Shown piece by piece: positions 25,801 to 33,463 of a stretch of 64,000 nt of DNA. The translations under genes and the position numbers were made by a program. The notes below the pieces were generated by a model. That model saw nothing but the letters and a program-made list of their open reading frames with translations. It had not been told where the DNA came from and did no database searches. Numbering within the stretch: the stretch's first letter is position 1; the number at the start of each line of letters is the position of its first letter. This DNA comes from Pseudomonadota bacterium (lineage in GTDB: Bacteria; Pseudomonadota; Gammaproteobacteria; Burkholderiales; Rhodocyclaceae): the NCBI GenBank assembly GCA_018261905.1, contig JAGTRU010000011.1:43774-107773 (forward strand). The letters run 5' to 3'.

Positions 25801-27111
25801 TCATGCGCTTTCGGTTTCGCGCGGCAATGTGGCGACGTCGTCCTGCCAGGGCGCCCTGACGCCCAGGCCATTGACCACACGCAATGCCGATTTCAGACCA
25901 TCTTCGTGAAAGCCGTAACTGCCCCAGGCACCGGCCAGCCAGATGCCATTCTCGCCCTGCACTTTGGCCAGCTTCTGTTGCGCCGCAATGGCCGGGCCAT
26001 CGAAGATCGGGTGCGCGTAGTCGAATTCGGCCAGGACCTTGGCCGGGTCCGGCTCGCGCGCCGGGTTCAGGGTGACGACGACCGGTGTATTGAAGGGCAG
26101 CGGCTGCAGCTTGTTGATCAGATAGGAAACGCCGACCGGCTGCTCACCCGGATCGCCCTGCCCGGCAAAGTAGTTCCAGGCCGACCACAGCTTTTCGTCG
26201 CGCGGCAGCAGGGCCGGATCGGTATGCAGCACGGCGCGGTTGGGCTGGTAGCGGATGGCGGAGAGCACGTCGCGTTGGCCGTCGCTCGCCGTGAAACCGA
26301 GAATGGCCAGCGACTGGTCGCTGTGGCAGGCCATCACCACCTGGTCGAACAGTTCGCTGCCTTGCGCATGTGTCACGCGCAGGTGGTCGCCGTCGCGCGT
26401 CACCGCGCTCACCGGGCAGGCCAGGCGGATGTCGGTGAGGCGCTCGGCGATCTTGCGCACGTATTCACGTGAGCCACCCAGCACCGTGCGCCACAGCGGC
26501 CGGTCGAAAACCTGCAGCAGGCCGTGGTTCTGGCAGAAACGAATGAAGGTGGCGAGCGGCATGTCGCGCATCTGGCCGGTCGGGCAGGACCAGATCGCGG
26601 CGGCCATCGGCAGCAGGTACCAGTCGGCAAAGGCGTGCGAATAGCAGCCGGCCCGCAGAAAATCCTGCAGACTGAGCGGCTGCTCCGGATGCGTTGCCAG
26701 CCAGTCCGTGCTCTCGCGGTTGAAGCGCAGGATGTCGGAAAGCATGGACCAGAAACTCGGGCGCAGCAGATTGCGCTTCTGGCGGAACACCGTGGCCAGG
26801 CTGCTGCCGGCCCATTCGAGATCGGGGTTTTCGAGGCTGACGGCGAAGGACATCTCGGTCTCGACGCTGGCCACGCCCAGTTGCTCGAACATCGCGATCA
26901 GGTTGGGATAGGTCTTCTCGTTGAAGACCAGGAAGCCGGTATCGACCGGATGCGTTTTGCCCTCCAGCGTGACGTCGACCGTATTGCTGTGGCCGCCGAG
27001 ATAACTGCCGGCTTCGAACAGGGTCACGTCATGCTGGCGGCTCAGCAGCCAGGCACTGGCCAGTCCCGAAATGCCGGCGCCGACGACGGCGATGCGCTGT
27101 TTTTGCTTCAT
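25801..27111 (-). CDS. FAD-dependent amine-oxidase-like oxidoreductase
   Basis: The 436-residue flavoprotein opens with an FAD Rossmann motif, VVGAGISGLASAWLLS, followed by the GG doublet region YLGGHSNTV, and ends with WLAGAWGSYGFHEDGLKSA, the C-terminal FAD contact. It matches the predicted NAD/FAD-binding proteins that accompany DUF1365 and Cfa-type genes, and it probably oxidises or desaturates the lipid acyl chain. It is 21 bases from the glutathione peroxidase gene and 7 bases from DUF1365. No substrate is known from sequence. Confidence 0.9.
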   Translation of the reverse strand: MKQKQRIAVVGAGISGLASAWLLSRQHDVTLFEAGSYLGGHSNTVDVTLEGKTHPVDTGFLVFNEKTYPNLIAMFEQLGVASVETEMSFAVSLENPDLEWAGSSLATVFRQKRNLLRPSFWSMLSDILRFNRESTDWLATHPEQPLSLQDFLRAGCYSHAFADWYLLPMAAAIWSCPTGQMRDMPLATFIRFCQNHGLLQVFDRPLWRTVLGGSREYVRKIAERLTDIRLACPVSAVTRDGDHLRVTHAQGSELFDQVVMACHSDQSLAILGFTASDGQRDVLSAIRYQPNRAVLHTDPALLPRDEKLWSAWNYFAGQGDPGEQPVGVSYLINKLQPLPFNTPVVVTLNPAREPDPAKVLAEFDYAHPIFDGPAIAAQQKLAKVQGENGIWLAGAWGSYGFHEDGLKSALRVVNGLGVRAPWQDDVATLPRETESA

Positions 27112-27132
27112 GGTTTCAACTCCGGACTGGGC

Positions 27133-27690
27133 TTATTTGAGAAAGGCGTCGATGCGGGCGAGCAAGACCTTGTCATCCGGCTTGGTCATGCTGCCGAAGG
27201 CGATGACCTGCGTCGCATCGCGATTGATCAGGTATTTGTGGAAATTCCAGCGTGGCGTGCTGCCGGTGATCTCGGCCAGTTGCAGGTAGAAGGGATTGGC
27301 CTGTTTGCCCTTGACCACGCTCTTGGCAGCCATCGGAAACTGCACGCCGTAGGTCAGGCGGCAGAAATCTGCGATCTCCTTGCTGCTGCCCGGCTCCTGC
27401 TCGCCGAAGTCGTTCGACGGGAAACCGAGCACGACCAGGCCCTTGTCCTTGAGCCGCGCATAGAGCTTTTCCAGGCCGTCGTACTGCGAGGTAAAGCCGC
27501 AGTAGCTGGCCGTATTGACGACCAGGATGACCTTGCCCTGGTACTGGCAGAGCGGCAGCGGCGTGCCGTCCTGCAGATTGGTAAAGCTGTGCTTGAGCAG
27601 GGCCGGGCACTCCCCCGCCAGGGCGGGTGGCGCCACACCGAGGGAAAGCAGCCCGGCGATGCCGAGCAAACACTTGATCCGGGAAAGCAT
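27133..27690 (-). CDS. Periplasmic glutathione-peroxidase-like thiol peroxidase, first gene of the operon
   Basis: The 185-residue protein has a signal peptide (cleavage after PPALA, about residue 25) and a glutathione peroxidase fold. The peroxidatic residue is Cys64 (not selenocysteine) in NTASYCGFTSQYDGLE; Gln98 in GEQEPG and Trp in PRWNFHKYL complete the catalytic set. It should reduce peroxides, perhaps lipid peroxides, in the periplasm. The ATG at 27690 is preferred over the TTG at 27696 because AAGGAG lies 6 bases before it. It is read from a strong promoter at 27740-27768 and heads the nine-gene operon. Confidence 0.9.
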   Translation of the reverse strand: MLSRIKCLLGIAGLLSLGVAPPALAGECPALLKHSFTNLQDGTPLPLCQYQGKVILVVNTASYCGFTSQYDGLEKLYARLKDKGLVVLGFPSNDFGEQEPGSSKEIADFCRLTYGVQFPMAAKSVVKGKQANPFYLQLAEITGSTPRWNFHKYLINRDATQVIAFGSMTKPDDKVLLARIDAFLK

Positions 27691-27708
27691 GTTCAACTCC
27701 TTTGCTGT

Positions 27709-27741
27709 TTTGTCCTAGACAAACTAGGGATTTGTTCGTAA
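27709..27741. promoter_or_regulatory. 11-bp-phased repeat cluster over the regulator promoter (candidate CarH/LitR-type operator)
   Basis: Three consecutive 11-bp cells: TTTGTCCTAGA (27709-27719), CAAACTAGGGA (27720-27730), TTTGTTCGTAA (27731-27741). Cells 1 and 3 share TTTGTYC; cell 2 fits poorly and instead forms the palindrome TTTGTC-CTA-GACAAA with cell 1. The cluster covers the -35 of the plus-strand regulator promoter and reaches the -10 of the minus-strand operon promoter. Assignment as operator is inference from spacing and position. Confidence 0.5.
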
Positions 27742-27744
27742 GAT
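27716..27744 (+). promoter_or_regulatory. Predicted promoter of the MerR/B12-binding regulator gene
   Basis: TAGACA (27716-27721) and TAAGAT (27739-27744) are 17 bases apart on the plus strand, each close to the sigma-70 consensus. Transcription would start near 27751, about 48 bases before the ATG at 27799. The -10 overlaps the -10 of the opposing promoter. Confidence 0.55.
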
Positions 27745-27768
27745 AGCCAGCAAAAGTTGGCTTGTCAA
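27740..27768 (-). promoter_or_regulatory. Predicted strong promoter of the gpx-cfa operon
   Basis: On the minus strand a perfect TTGACA (27763-27768) is followed after exactly 17 bases by TATCTT (27740-27745). Transcription would begin near 27733, giving a leader of about 43 bases to the peroxidase ATG at 27690. The -35 lies inside the first 11-bp repeat of the 27761-27793 cluster. Confidence 0.7.
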
Positions 27769-27793
27769 CGGTTTGTCTAACATTTGTTCAGGA
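27761..27793. promoter_or_regulatory. Three tandem 11-bp direct repeats over the operon -35 (candidate CarH/LitR-type operator)
   Basis: CTTGTCAACGG (27761-27771), TTTGTCTAACA (27772-27782) and TTTGTTCAGGA (27783-27793) are exactly contiguous 11-bp units sharing YTTGTY. Established knowledge: CarH binds three tandem 11-bp repeats overlapping a -35 element. Here the first unit contains the operon's TTGACA. The array ends 5 bases before the regulator's own start codon. Confidence 0.65.
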
Positions 27794-27798
27794 CAAAT

Positions 27799-28704
27799 AT
27801 GAATACCCTGCATTTCAATATCGCCGCTGTCGAACGCGACACCGGGCTCTCCAAGGATGTCCTGCGCATGTGGGAACGCCGCTACGGCTTTCCGCTGCCG
27901 GAGCGCGACGCCAATGGCGAACGGCTCTACCCGGCCGCCCAGCTCGACCGCCTGCGCCTGATCAAACGCCTGATGGATCAAGGACATCGGCCAGGCAAGC
28001 TGATTGCCGCCTCGAACGACGAACTTGCTCAACTCGCCCCGCGGCGTTCGGCCAGCCGCCCGCCTGCCCCGGCAGAAAGCGCGGAAGGCCTCGACGAATT
28101 GCTGGCGCTGATCAAACAGCACGATGCGCCCGGCTACCAGCAGGCCATGCAGCAACGACTGGCGCGCCAGGGATTTCAGCGTTTTGTCCAGGACACCGTA
28201 GCGCCGCTCACCCAACAAGTTGGCGAGGCCTGGGAGGATGGCCGCTTCGAAGTCTTCGAGGAACACCTGTTCACCGAGCTGACCAAGCGCCTGCTGCGCC
28301 AGGCCATCGCCACCCTGCCCGGCGGCAACCGCAGCCCGCGCATCGTACTGACCACCGTGCCGGACGAGCAGCATGTGCTCGGCCTGCTCATGGTCGAAGG
28401 CCTGTTTGCACTGGAAGGCGCCGAATGCATTCCGCTCGGCACGCAGATGCCGCTCCTCGAAATCAGCCGCGCCGCCGTCGCCCACCAGGCGGATATCGTC
28501 GCCCTCTCTTTCTCGACGGCTTTTCCGCGCCGCCAGATTTCCGGGGTACTGGAACAATTGCGCCAGATGCTACCGACCAGCATCGCGCTCTGGATTGGCG
28601 GTCAGGGCAGCGCAGGGCATTCAACAAGCGAAGGCTTCCGCGTTCTGCACAGCTTGGATGACGCGCTCTATAGCCTTGCCAAGTGGCGCGAAATTTCTAA
28701 ATGA
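27799..28704 (+). CDS. MerR-type regulator with cobalamin-binding domain (CarH/LitR-like photoreceptor candidate)
   Basis: The 301-residue protein starts with a MerR winged helix-turn-helix (residues 5-72, WERRYGFPLPERDANGERLY) and, after a Pro/Ala linker, a helical bundle plus Rossmann-type B12-binding domain. Trp145 followed after nine residues by Glu155-His156 matches the W-x9-EH capping motif of CarH. Glu190-x-His192-x2-Gly195 matches the ExHxxG motif whose histidine ligates cobalt. Such proteins bind adenosylcobalamin as tetramers and repress in the dark; light breaks the Co-C bond and releases DNA. It is transcribed divergently from the gpx-cfa operon. Ligand and light response are inferred from these residues. 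Confidence 0.88.
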   Translation: MNTLHFNIAAVERDTGLSKDVLRMWERRYGFPLPERDANGERLYPAAQLDRLRLIKRLMDQGHRPGKLIAASNDELAQLAPRRSASRPPAPAESAEGLDELLALIKQHDAPGYQQAMQQRLARQGFQRFVQDTVAPLTQQVGEAWEDGRFEVFEEHLFTELTKRLLRQAIATLPGGNRSPRIVLTTVPDEQHVLGLLMVEGLFALEGAECIPLGTQMPLLEISRAAVAHQADIVALSFSTAFPRRQISGVLEQLRQMLPTSIALWIGGQGSAGHSTSEGFRVLHSLDDALYSLAKWREISK

Positions 28705-28926
28705 CCCAGTCCGACAATGATGAAGTTGGTTCCGCCCGGCGGCTATTCAGCGGAACGGCAGGTAATCAGCGCATTGCGGCCCGATTTTTACCAGCGACCC
28801 AAGGTCGGCCGGACGACTTGCCAGTGAGCAGTCGTATGGAACGGCAACTGTAATCAGTCCTTCAGCAGGCGGCAGGCCGAAGATCGGAATGCGCCCAGAG
28901 CAGCACCTTTTCCCCGCCGCCCGCGC

Positions 28927-30123
28927 TCATCTTTCCAGAAACCGCTCCAGCAAGACATTCAAAAACCGCCGCCCTTTCAGGGTTGGGGCAATTTTTTCCG
29001 GGCCGAATTCAAGCAGCCCTTCGTTGGCGGCGGCTCTCAGTTGCGGCAGGATGCTGTTCAACGGCTGTGCGGTGCGCGCTTCGAAGAGCGAGGGGTGAAA
29101 GCCCTCGGCCAGGCGCAGGGCGTTCATCAGGAATTCGAAGGGCAGTTCGCTGGCGGCGACTTCGCTATTTTCCTGCAAGGGCTGGCCGACATTCTCGAGA
29201 TAGGCCTTCGGGTGTTTCCAGCGCATCTGGCGCAGCACGTGGTCGTGCAGGGTCAGCTTGGAGTGGGCGCCGGCGCCGATGCCGAGGTAGTCGCCGAAAT
29301 ACCAGTAATTGAGATTGTGCCGGCACTGCTTGCCGGGCTGGGCGAAGGCCGAGGTTTCGTAATTGCTGAAGCCGGCGCTGGCGAGGCGGGCTTCGATGGC
29401 TTCCTGCATGTCGGCGCAGGTGTCGCCTTCCGGTAATTCCGGCGGGAAGGCGGCGAAGCGGGTGTTCGGTTCCAGGGTTAGCTGGTAGCAGGAGAGATGG
29501 GTGGGTTTGAAGCTGAGCGCGGTTTCGACGTCAGCGAGCGCTTGCGCCAGCGTCTGGCCGGGCAGGCCGTACATCAGGTCGAGATTGAACGAGTCAAAAT
29601 ACTCGCCGGCCAGTTGCGCAGCGCGTTTGGCTTCGCCGGCATCGTGGATGCGGCCGAGGGCCTTGAGGTGGTCGTCGTTGTAGCTCTGGATGCCAAGCGA
29701 CAGGCGATTGACACCGGCGGCGCGAAAGCCGGCGAATTTCTCCGCTTCCACCGTGCCGGGATTCGCTTCCAGGGTGATCTCGGCATCCGGCGTCAGCATG
29801 GCGAGCGCCCGGAAGGCGGCGATCAGTTCGTCGATGGCGGCCGGCGAGAGCAGGCTGGGCGTGCCGCCGCCAAAGAAGACGCTGACCACCGGCCGGCCCC
29901 AGATCAGCGGCAGGGCCGATTGCAGGTCGGCGATCAGGGCATCGACATACTGGCGTTCGGGAATCTGGCCGTTCGCCTCGTGCGAATTGAAATCGCAGTA
30001 CGGGCATTTCTGCACGCACCACGGCACATGCACGTAGAGGGCGAGGGGCGGCGAGACGCGGAATTCCAGTTGACTGCTCGGTGGCGCCGGCTGGGCGGCG
30101 AATATCGGGATGGTGCGGGCCAT
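28927..30123 (-). CDS. hemW: Radical SAM heme chaperone HemW
   Basis: The 398-residue protein has the radical SAM cluster Cys36-x3-Cys40-x2-Cys43 in CVQKCPYCDF, then FFGGGTPSLL and the typical HemN-like C-terminal domain beginning near HLSCYQLTLEPNT. HemW (formerly miscalled coproporphyrinogen oxidase) binds heme and delivers it to target enzymes; it lacks the extra N-terminal residues of true HemN. It is the last gene of the kinase-phosphatase-rph-rdgB run, 92 bases after rdgB. It faces the MerR-type regulator across 222 bases in which I see no gene. Confidence 0.93.
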   Translation of the reverse strand: MARTIPIFAAQPAPPSSQLEFRVSPPLALYVHVPWCVQKCPYCDFNSHEANGQIPERQYVDALIADLQSALPLIWGRPVVSVFFGGGTPSLLSPAAIDELIAAFRALAMLTPDAEITLEANPGTVEAEKFAGFRAAGVNRLSLGIQSYNDDHLKALGRIHDAGEAKRAAQLAGEYFDSFNLDLMYGLPGQTLAQALADVETALSFKPTHLSCYQLTLEPNTRFAAFPPELPEGDTCADMQEAIEARLASAGFSNYETSAFAQPGKQCRHNLNYWYFGDYLGIGAGAHSKLTLHDHVLRQMRWKHPKAYLENVGQPLQENSEVAASELPFEFLMNALRLAEGFHPSLFEARTAQPLNSILPQLRAAANEGLLEFGPEKIAPTLKGRRFLNVLLERFLER

Positions 30124-30215
30124 GGGCTTTCCGGAAAGGGCAATCAGGCACAGAGCGGCAGAGGTACCGGGAAGTTCAGTTTCCTGCCTTTCCCGGGCAT
30201 CACCTGCCGGCTGCC

Positions 30216-30803
30216 TCAGAGGGCCGGCAGGCGAGCGATCAGTTGCTGCATGGCCTGGCCGCGGTGCGAGACACGGTTCTTGGTTTCGGCGTCGAGTTCG
30301 GCCGCGGTCTGAGCGAATTCAGGGACGAAGAACAGCGGGTCGTAGCCAAAGCCACCGGCGCCGCGTAGCGCCGGCAGGATTTCGCCGTGCCATTCGCCTT
30401 CGGCGATCAGTGGCTGCGGGTCGTCGGCATGGCGGACCAGGACGAGCACCGAGACGAAATGGGCGCGCCGGTCGGCATGGCCGGCGAGTTCGGCGAGCAG
30501 TTTTTCATTGTTGCGGGCATCGGCTTTCGGTTCGCCGGCATAACGGGCCGAATAGACACCGGGGGCGCCGCCGAGCGCCGCAACGCAGAGGCCGGAATCG
30601 TCGGCCAGGGCCGGCAGGCCGGAGAGTTTCGCGGCGTGGCGGGCCTTGGCCAGGGCGTTCTCGATAAAGGTGCAGTGCGGTTCCTCGGCTTCCGGGATGC
30701 CGAGTTCGCCCTGCGCGATGACTTCAAAGCCGAGCGGCGCCAGCAGCGCGTTGAGCTCCTTCATCTTCTTGGCGTTGTTGGAAGCGAGGACGAGCTTTTT
30801 CAT
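30216..30803 (-). CDS. rdgB: XTP/dITP diphosphatase (RdgB/HAM1)
   Basis: The 195-residue house-cleaning enzyme hydrolyses ITP, dITP and XTP to monophosphates, keeping deaminated purines out of nucleic acids. Recognised parts are [36 protein letters not shown] active region near residue 67, and [10 protein letters not shown] near the end. The length is typical. Its ATG overlaps the rph stop by four bases, giving coupled translation with RNase PH, a pairing kept in many proteobacteria. Confidence 0.95.
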   Translation of the reverse strand: MKKLVLASNNAKKMKELNALLAPLGFEVIAQGELGIPEAEEPHCTFIENALAKARHAAKLSGLPALADDSGLCVAALGGAPGVYSARYAGEPKADARNNEKLLAELAGHADRRAHFVSVLVLVRHADDPQPLIAEGEWHGEILPALRGAGGFGYDPLFFVPEFAQTAAELDAETKNRVSHRGQAMQQLIARLPAL

Positions 30804-31516
30804 GCGGCCAGGGCGCTTTGCTGGGCGGCGATGAGCTGGCGGATACCGGCTTCGGCAAGGTCGGTCAGCACGTTCATCTGCTGGCGCGTGAAAGGTTCGC
30901 CTTCGGCCGTGCCCTGCAGTTCGACGATGCCACCGCTGCCGGTCATCACGACATTCATGTCGGTGTCGCAGTTGGCGTCTTCCGGGTAGTCGAGGTCGAG
31001 GACCGGCGCCCCCTGGTAGATGCCGACCGAAACCGCGGCGACGTGATCGCGCACCGGGTTGGCCGGCAGTTTGCCGGCGGCCACCAGCTTTTCGCAGGCT
31101 TCATAGAGGGCGACCCAGGCGCCGGTGATCGAGGCGCAGCGGGTGCCGCCGTCGGCCTGCAGGACGTCGCAGTCGAGCGTGATCTGGCGTTCGCCGAGGG
31201 CTTTCAAATCGACCACGGCGCGCAGGCTGCGGCCGATCAGGCGCTGGATTTCCTGGGTACGGCCGGTCTGCTTGCCCTTGGCGGCTTCGCGTGCCGAGCG
31301 GGTATGGGTGGCGCGCGGCAGCATGCCGTATTCGGCGGTCACCCAGCCCTGGCCCTTGCCGCGCAGGAAGGGCGGCAGGCTTTCTTCGACGCTGGCGGTG
31401 CACAGGACGCGCGTGTCGCCCATTTCGATCAGTACCGAACCTTCGGCGTGGCGGGTGAAATTACGGGTCAGGCGAACCAGGCGGAGCTGGTCGGCCTGGC
31501 GTTGGCTGGGGCGCAT
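30800..31516 (-). CDS. rph: Ribonuclease PH
   Basis: The 238-residue phosphorolytic 3'-5' exoribonuclease trims tRNA precursors. It opens [12 protein letters not shown] and carries [39 protein letters not shown] and [19 protein letters not shown] [14 protein letters not shown], the conserved catalytic and phosphate-binding segments. The C-terminus is complete, unlike the frameshifted rph of E. coli K-12. It is preceded by a PP2C phosphatase gene with only 9 bases between them and overlaps rdgB. Confidence 0.95.
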   Translation of the reverse strand: MRPSQRQADQLRLVRLTRNFTRHAEGSVLIEMGDTRVLCTASVEESLPPFLRGKGQGWVTAEYGMLPRATHTRSAREAAKGKQTGRTQEIQRLIGRSLRAVVDLKALGERQITLDCDVLQADGGTRCASITGAWVALYEACEKLVAAGKLPANPVRDHVAAVSVGIYQGAPVLDLDYPEDANCDTDMNVVMTGSGGIVELQGTAEGEPFTRQQMNVLTDLAEAGIRQLIAAQQSALAA

Positions 31517-31525
31517 GGGGATTCC

Positions 31526-32443
31526 TTACTTTTTCGGGTTGTATTTGTCGATGGCGGTGCGGATTTCCTCAATCGCCTTTTCGATTTCGTCTTCGGTCAG
31601 GTCGCTCTTGTAGGCCGGGTTACGGCCGAATTCTTCCATCCGCGTCGTGACTTCGCCCTGGGTCATGGTCTGGGTCGAGATCGAACTGGTCGCTTCTTCG
31701 ACATAGCTTTGTTCCCAGTGCACGGCGACCACCGAGAGATTGTCGCCATGCAGGCCGCCCTTGATCTCGGCTTGCCGCATCAAGGTCGGGATGGCTTGCA
31801 GCAGGTTGGTATTCTTCAGCGCCAGGGCCATTTGTTCGCCCGAGGTGACGCCCCACAGGCCATCGCTGCAAAGCAGCAGGATGTCGCCGTGTTCGAGCGG
31901 GGTCTTGCGGGAAAACTCGATTTCCGGCGTCGTCGGGCTGCCCAGGCAACTATAGATCTTGTTGCGATCCGGGTGTTCCGCCGCCTGGGCTTCGGTGATC
32001 AAGCCTTCTTCGACCATCAGGCGGACCCGCGAGTGGTCGCGCGTCTGGGTGATCACCCGGCCGCCGCGGATCAGGAACAGGCGGGAGTCGCCGGAATGCG
32101 CCCAGTAGGCGACATTGTCCTGGATCAGGCAGGCGACGCAGGTGGTGCGCGGCGAATCCTTCAGATGATGCAGGGTGGTGTAGTCGAGAATGGCGTGGTG
32201 GGCATTGGTCATGCTTCTCTGCAGGAAGCGGAAGGGGTCGCCGATCAGCGGCTGGGCTTCGTGCTGGAAACTGTCGGCCAGTGTCTGGATGGCGATCTGG
32301 GCGGCGATCTCGCCATAGTGGTGGCCGCCCATGCCATCGGCGACGGCCATCAGCAAGGCGTCGCGCGAATAGCAGTAGGTCGTGCGGTCCTCGTTATTGC
32401 CCCGTCCGCCCTGCAGGCTGTCTTGATAAATGGTGAATCTCAT
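31526..32443 (-). CDS. PP2C-type serine/threonine protein phosphatase
   Basis: The 305-residue enzyme has the metal-binding acidic motifs of PPM phosphatases: NNEDR (Asp19), ADGMGGH (35-41), SDGLWG, and a C-terminal Asp in the GDNLSVVAVHW segment. It is cytoplasmic, with no membrane segment, and ends in a 40-residue charged tail. Its start overlaps the upstream Ser/Thr kinase stop by four bases, so the two are made together and probably act on the same targets, including the kinase. The pair precedes rph, rdgB and hemW, an arrangement common in betaproteobacteria whose targets are unknown to me. Confidence 0.92.
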   Translation of the reverse strand: MRFTIYQDSLQGGRGNNEDRTTYCYSRDALLMAVADGMGGHHYGEIAAQIAIQTLADSFQHEAQPLIGDPFRFLQRSMTNAHHAILDYTTLHHLKDSPRTTCVACLIQDNVAYWAHSGDSRLFLIRGGRVITQTRDHSRVRLMVEEGLITEAQAAEHPDRNKIYSCLGSPTTPEIEFSRKTPLEHGDILLLCSDGLWGVTSGEQMALALKNTNLLQAIPTLMRQAEIKGGLHGDNLSVVAVHWEQSYVEEATSSISTQTMTQGEVTTRMEEFGRNPAYKSDLTEDEIEKAIEEIRTAIDKYNPKK

Positions 32444-33387
32444 TTGAGCGGTTTCCGGAGTTTGTTAACGAAGCGTCCCAGCCAATGGGGATTACCTTTG
32501 GGGTTGGGTGGGGTGATGGTTTCAACCAGCGCCTTTTGCAGGGTGAAGACGCTTTGCGGCCGATAGAGGTGATTCAGGTTCAGGCACCAATCGATGATTT
32601 CCAGCAGGCGGTCGGAGTACTGACCTTCCCAGCGGATCATGGCCGGGCCCAGGGTGTCCTTTTTCAGGCGCTCGTCGGCGGCCTGCGGGGCGCAGCCGGC
32701 CAGGCAGGCGTACATTGAGGCGCCGACGCTGTAGATGTCGCTCCACGGCCCGAGATCCTTGCGCGAGCCGTAATGTTCCGGCGAGGCGAAACCCGGTGTG
32801 TACATCGGCTTGAGCATCGGCTGATCGGTGATCAGGGTCTGGCGCGCCGCGCCGAAGTCGATCAAGACCGGCGTGTTGTCGGCGCGCAGGTAGATGTTGG
32901 AGGGCTTCAGGTCGAGGTGCAGCAGCTTGTGGGCGTGCACTTCGCGCAGGCCGTTGAGCATGCGGGTGAAGACGCCGCGGATGAAGCGCTCCGAGATGTG
33001 GCCCTGGTGTTTCTGGATGAATTCCTGCAGGGTCCGCCCGTGCTCGTACTCCATGACCATGTACACGGTGTCGTTGGCGCGGAAGAAATTGAGCACGCGG
33101 ATCACGTTGGGGTGCGACAGCTTGGCCAGCGAACGGCCTTCCTCGAAGAAGCATTTCATGCCGTAGCGGAAGGCGCCGAGGTGTTCGGCCGTGATCACCG
33201 GCTTGACGTCGCCGTCGTTGCGCAAGGCCAGGCTGTTGGGCAGATATTCCTTGATGGCGATCTGCGTGCCCTCGGGGTCGGTTGCCAGGTACACGATCGA
33301 AAAGCCGCCGAGCGAGAGCTGGCGGTCGATGGTGTACTCTTCGAGTTGGAAGCCGTTGGGTAAGGGCTGATTGGCTTGTTGCGCCAT
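32440..33387 (-). CDS. Serine/threonine protein kinase (soluble, Hanks type)
   Basis: The 315-residue kinase has the Gly-rich loop LSLGGFSIVY (24-33), ATP lysine Lys46 in AIKEYLP, catalytic HLD at 157-159 in LLHLDLKPSN, and DFG at 177-179. It contains essentially only the kinase domain plus a short tail. There is no transmembrane anchor or PASTA/sensor domain. It may therefore respond to a partner or autophosphorylation only. It is divergent from yicC (76 bases apart) and translationally coupled to the PP2C phosphatase. Confidence 0.92.
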   Translation of the reverse strand: MAQQANQPLPNGFQLEEYTIDRQLSLGGFSIVYLATDPEGTQIAIKEYLPNSLALRNDGDVKPVITAEHLGAFRYGMKCFFEEGRSLAKLSHPNVIRVLNFFRANDTVYMVMEYEHGRTLQEFIQKHQGHISERFIRGVFTRMLNGLREVHAHKLLHLDLKPSNIYLRADNTPVLIDFGAARQTLITDQPMLKPMYTPGFASPEHYGSRKDLGPWSDIYSVGASMYACLAGCAPQAADERLKKDTLGPAMIRWEGQYSDRLLEIIDWCLNLNHLYRPQSVFTLQKALVETITPPNPKGNPHWLGRFVNKLRKPLK

Positions 33388-33463
33388 GGAGCTCGCGGTT
33401 ATGATGCAGTGTCAGGCATTTTCGGGCGTGTTGTCCGGCCTGTAAAGCGGAGACACTCCAATA

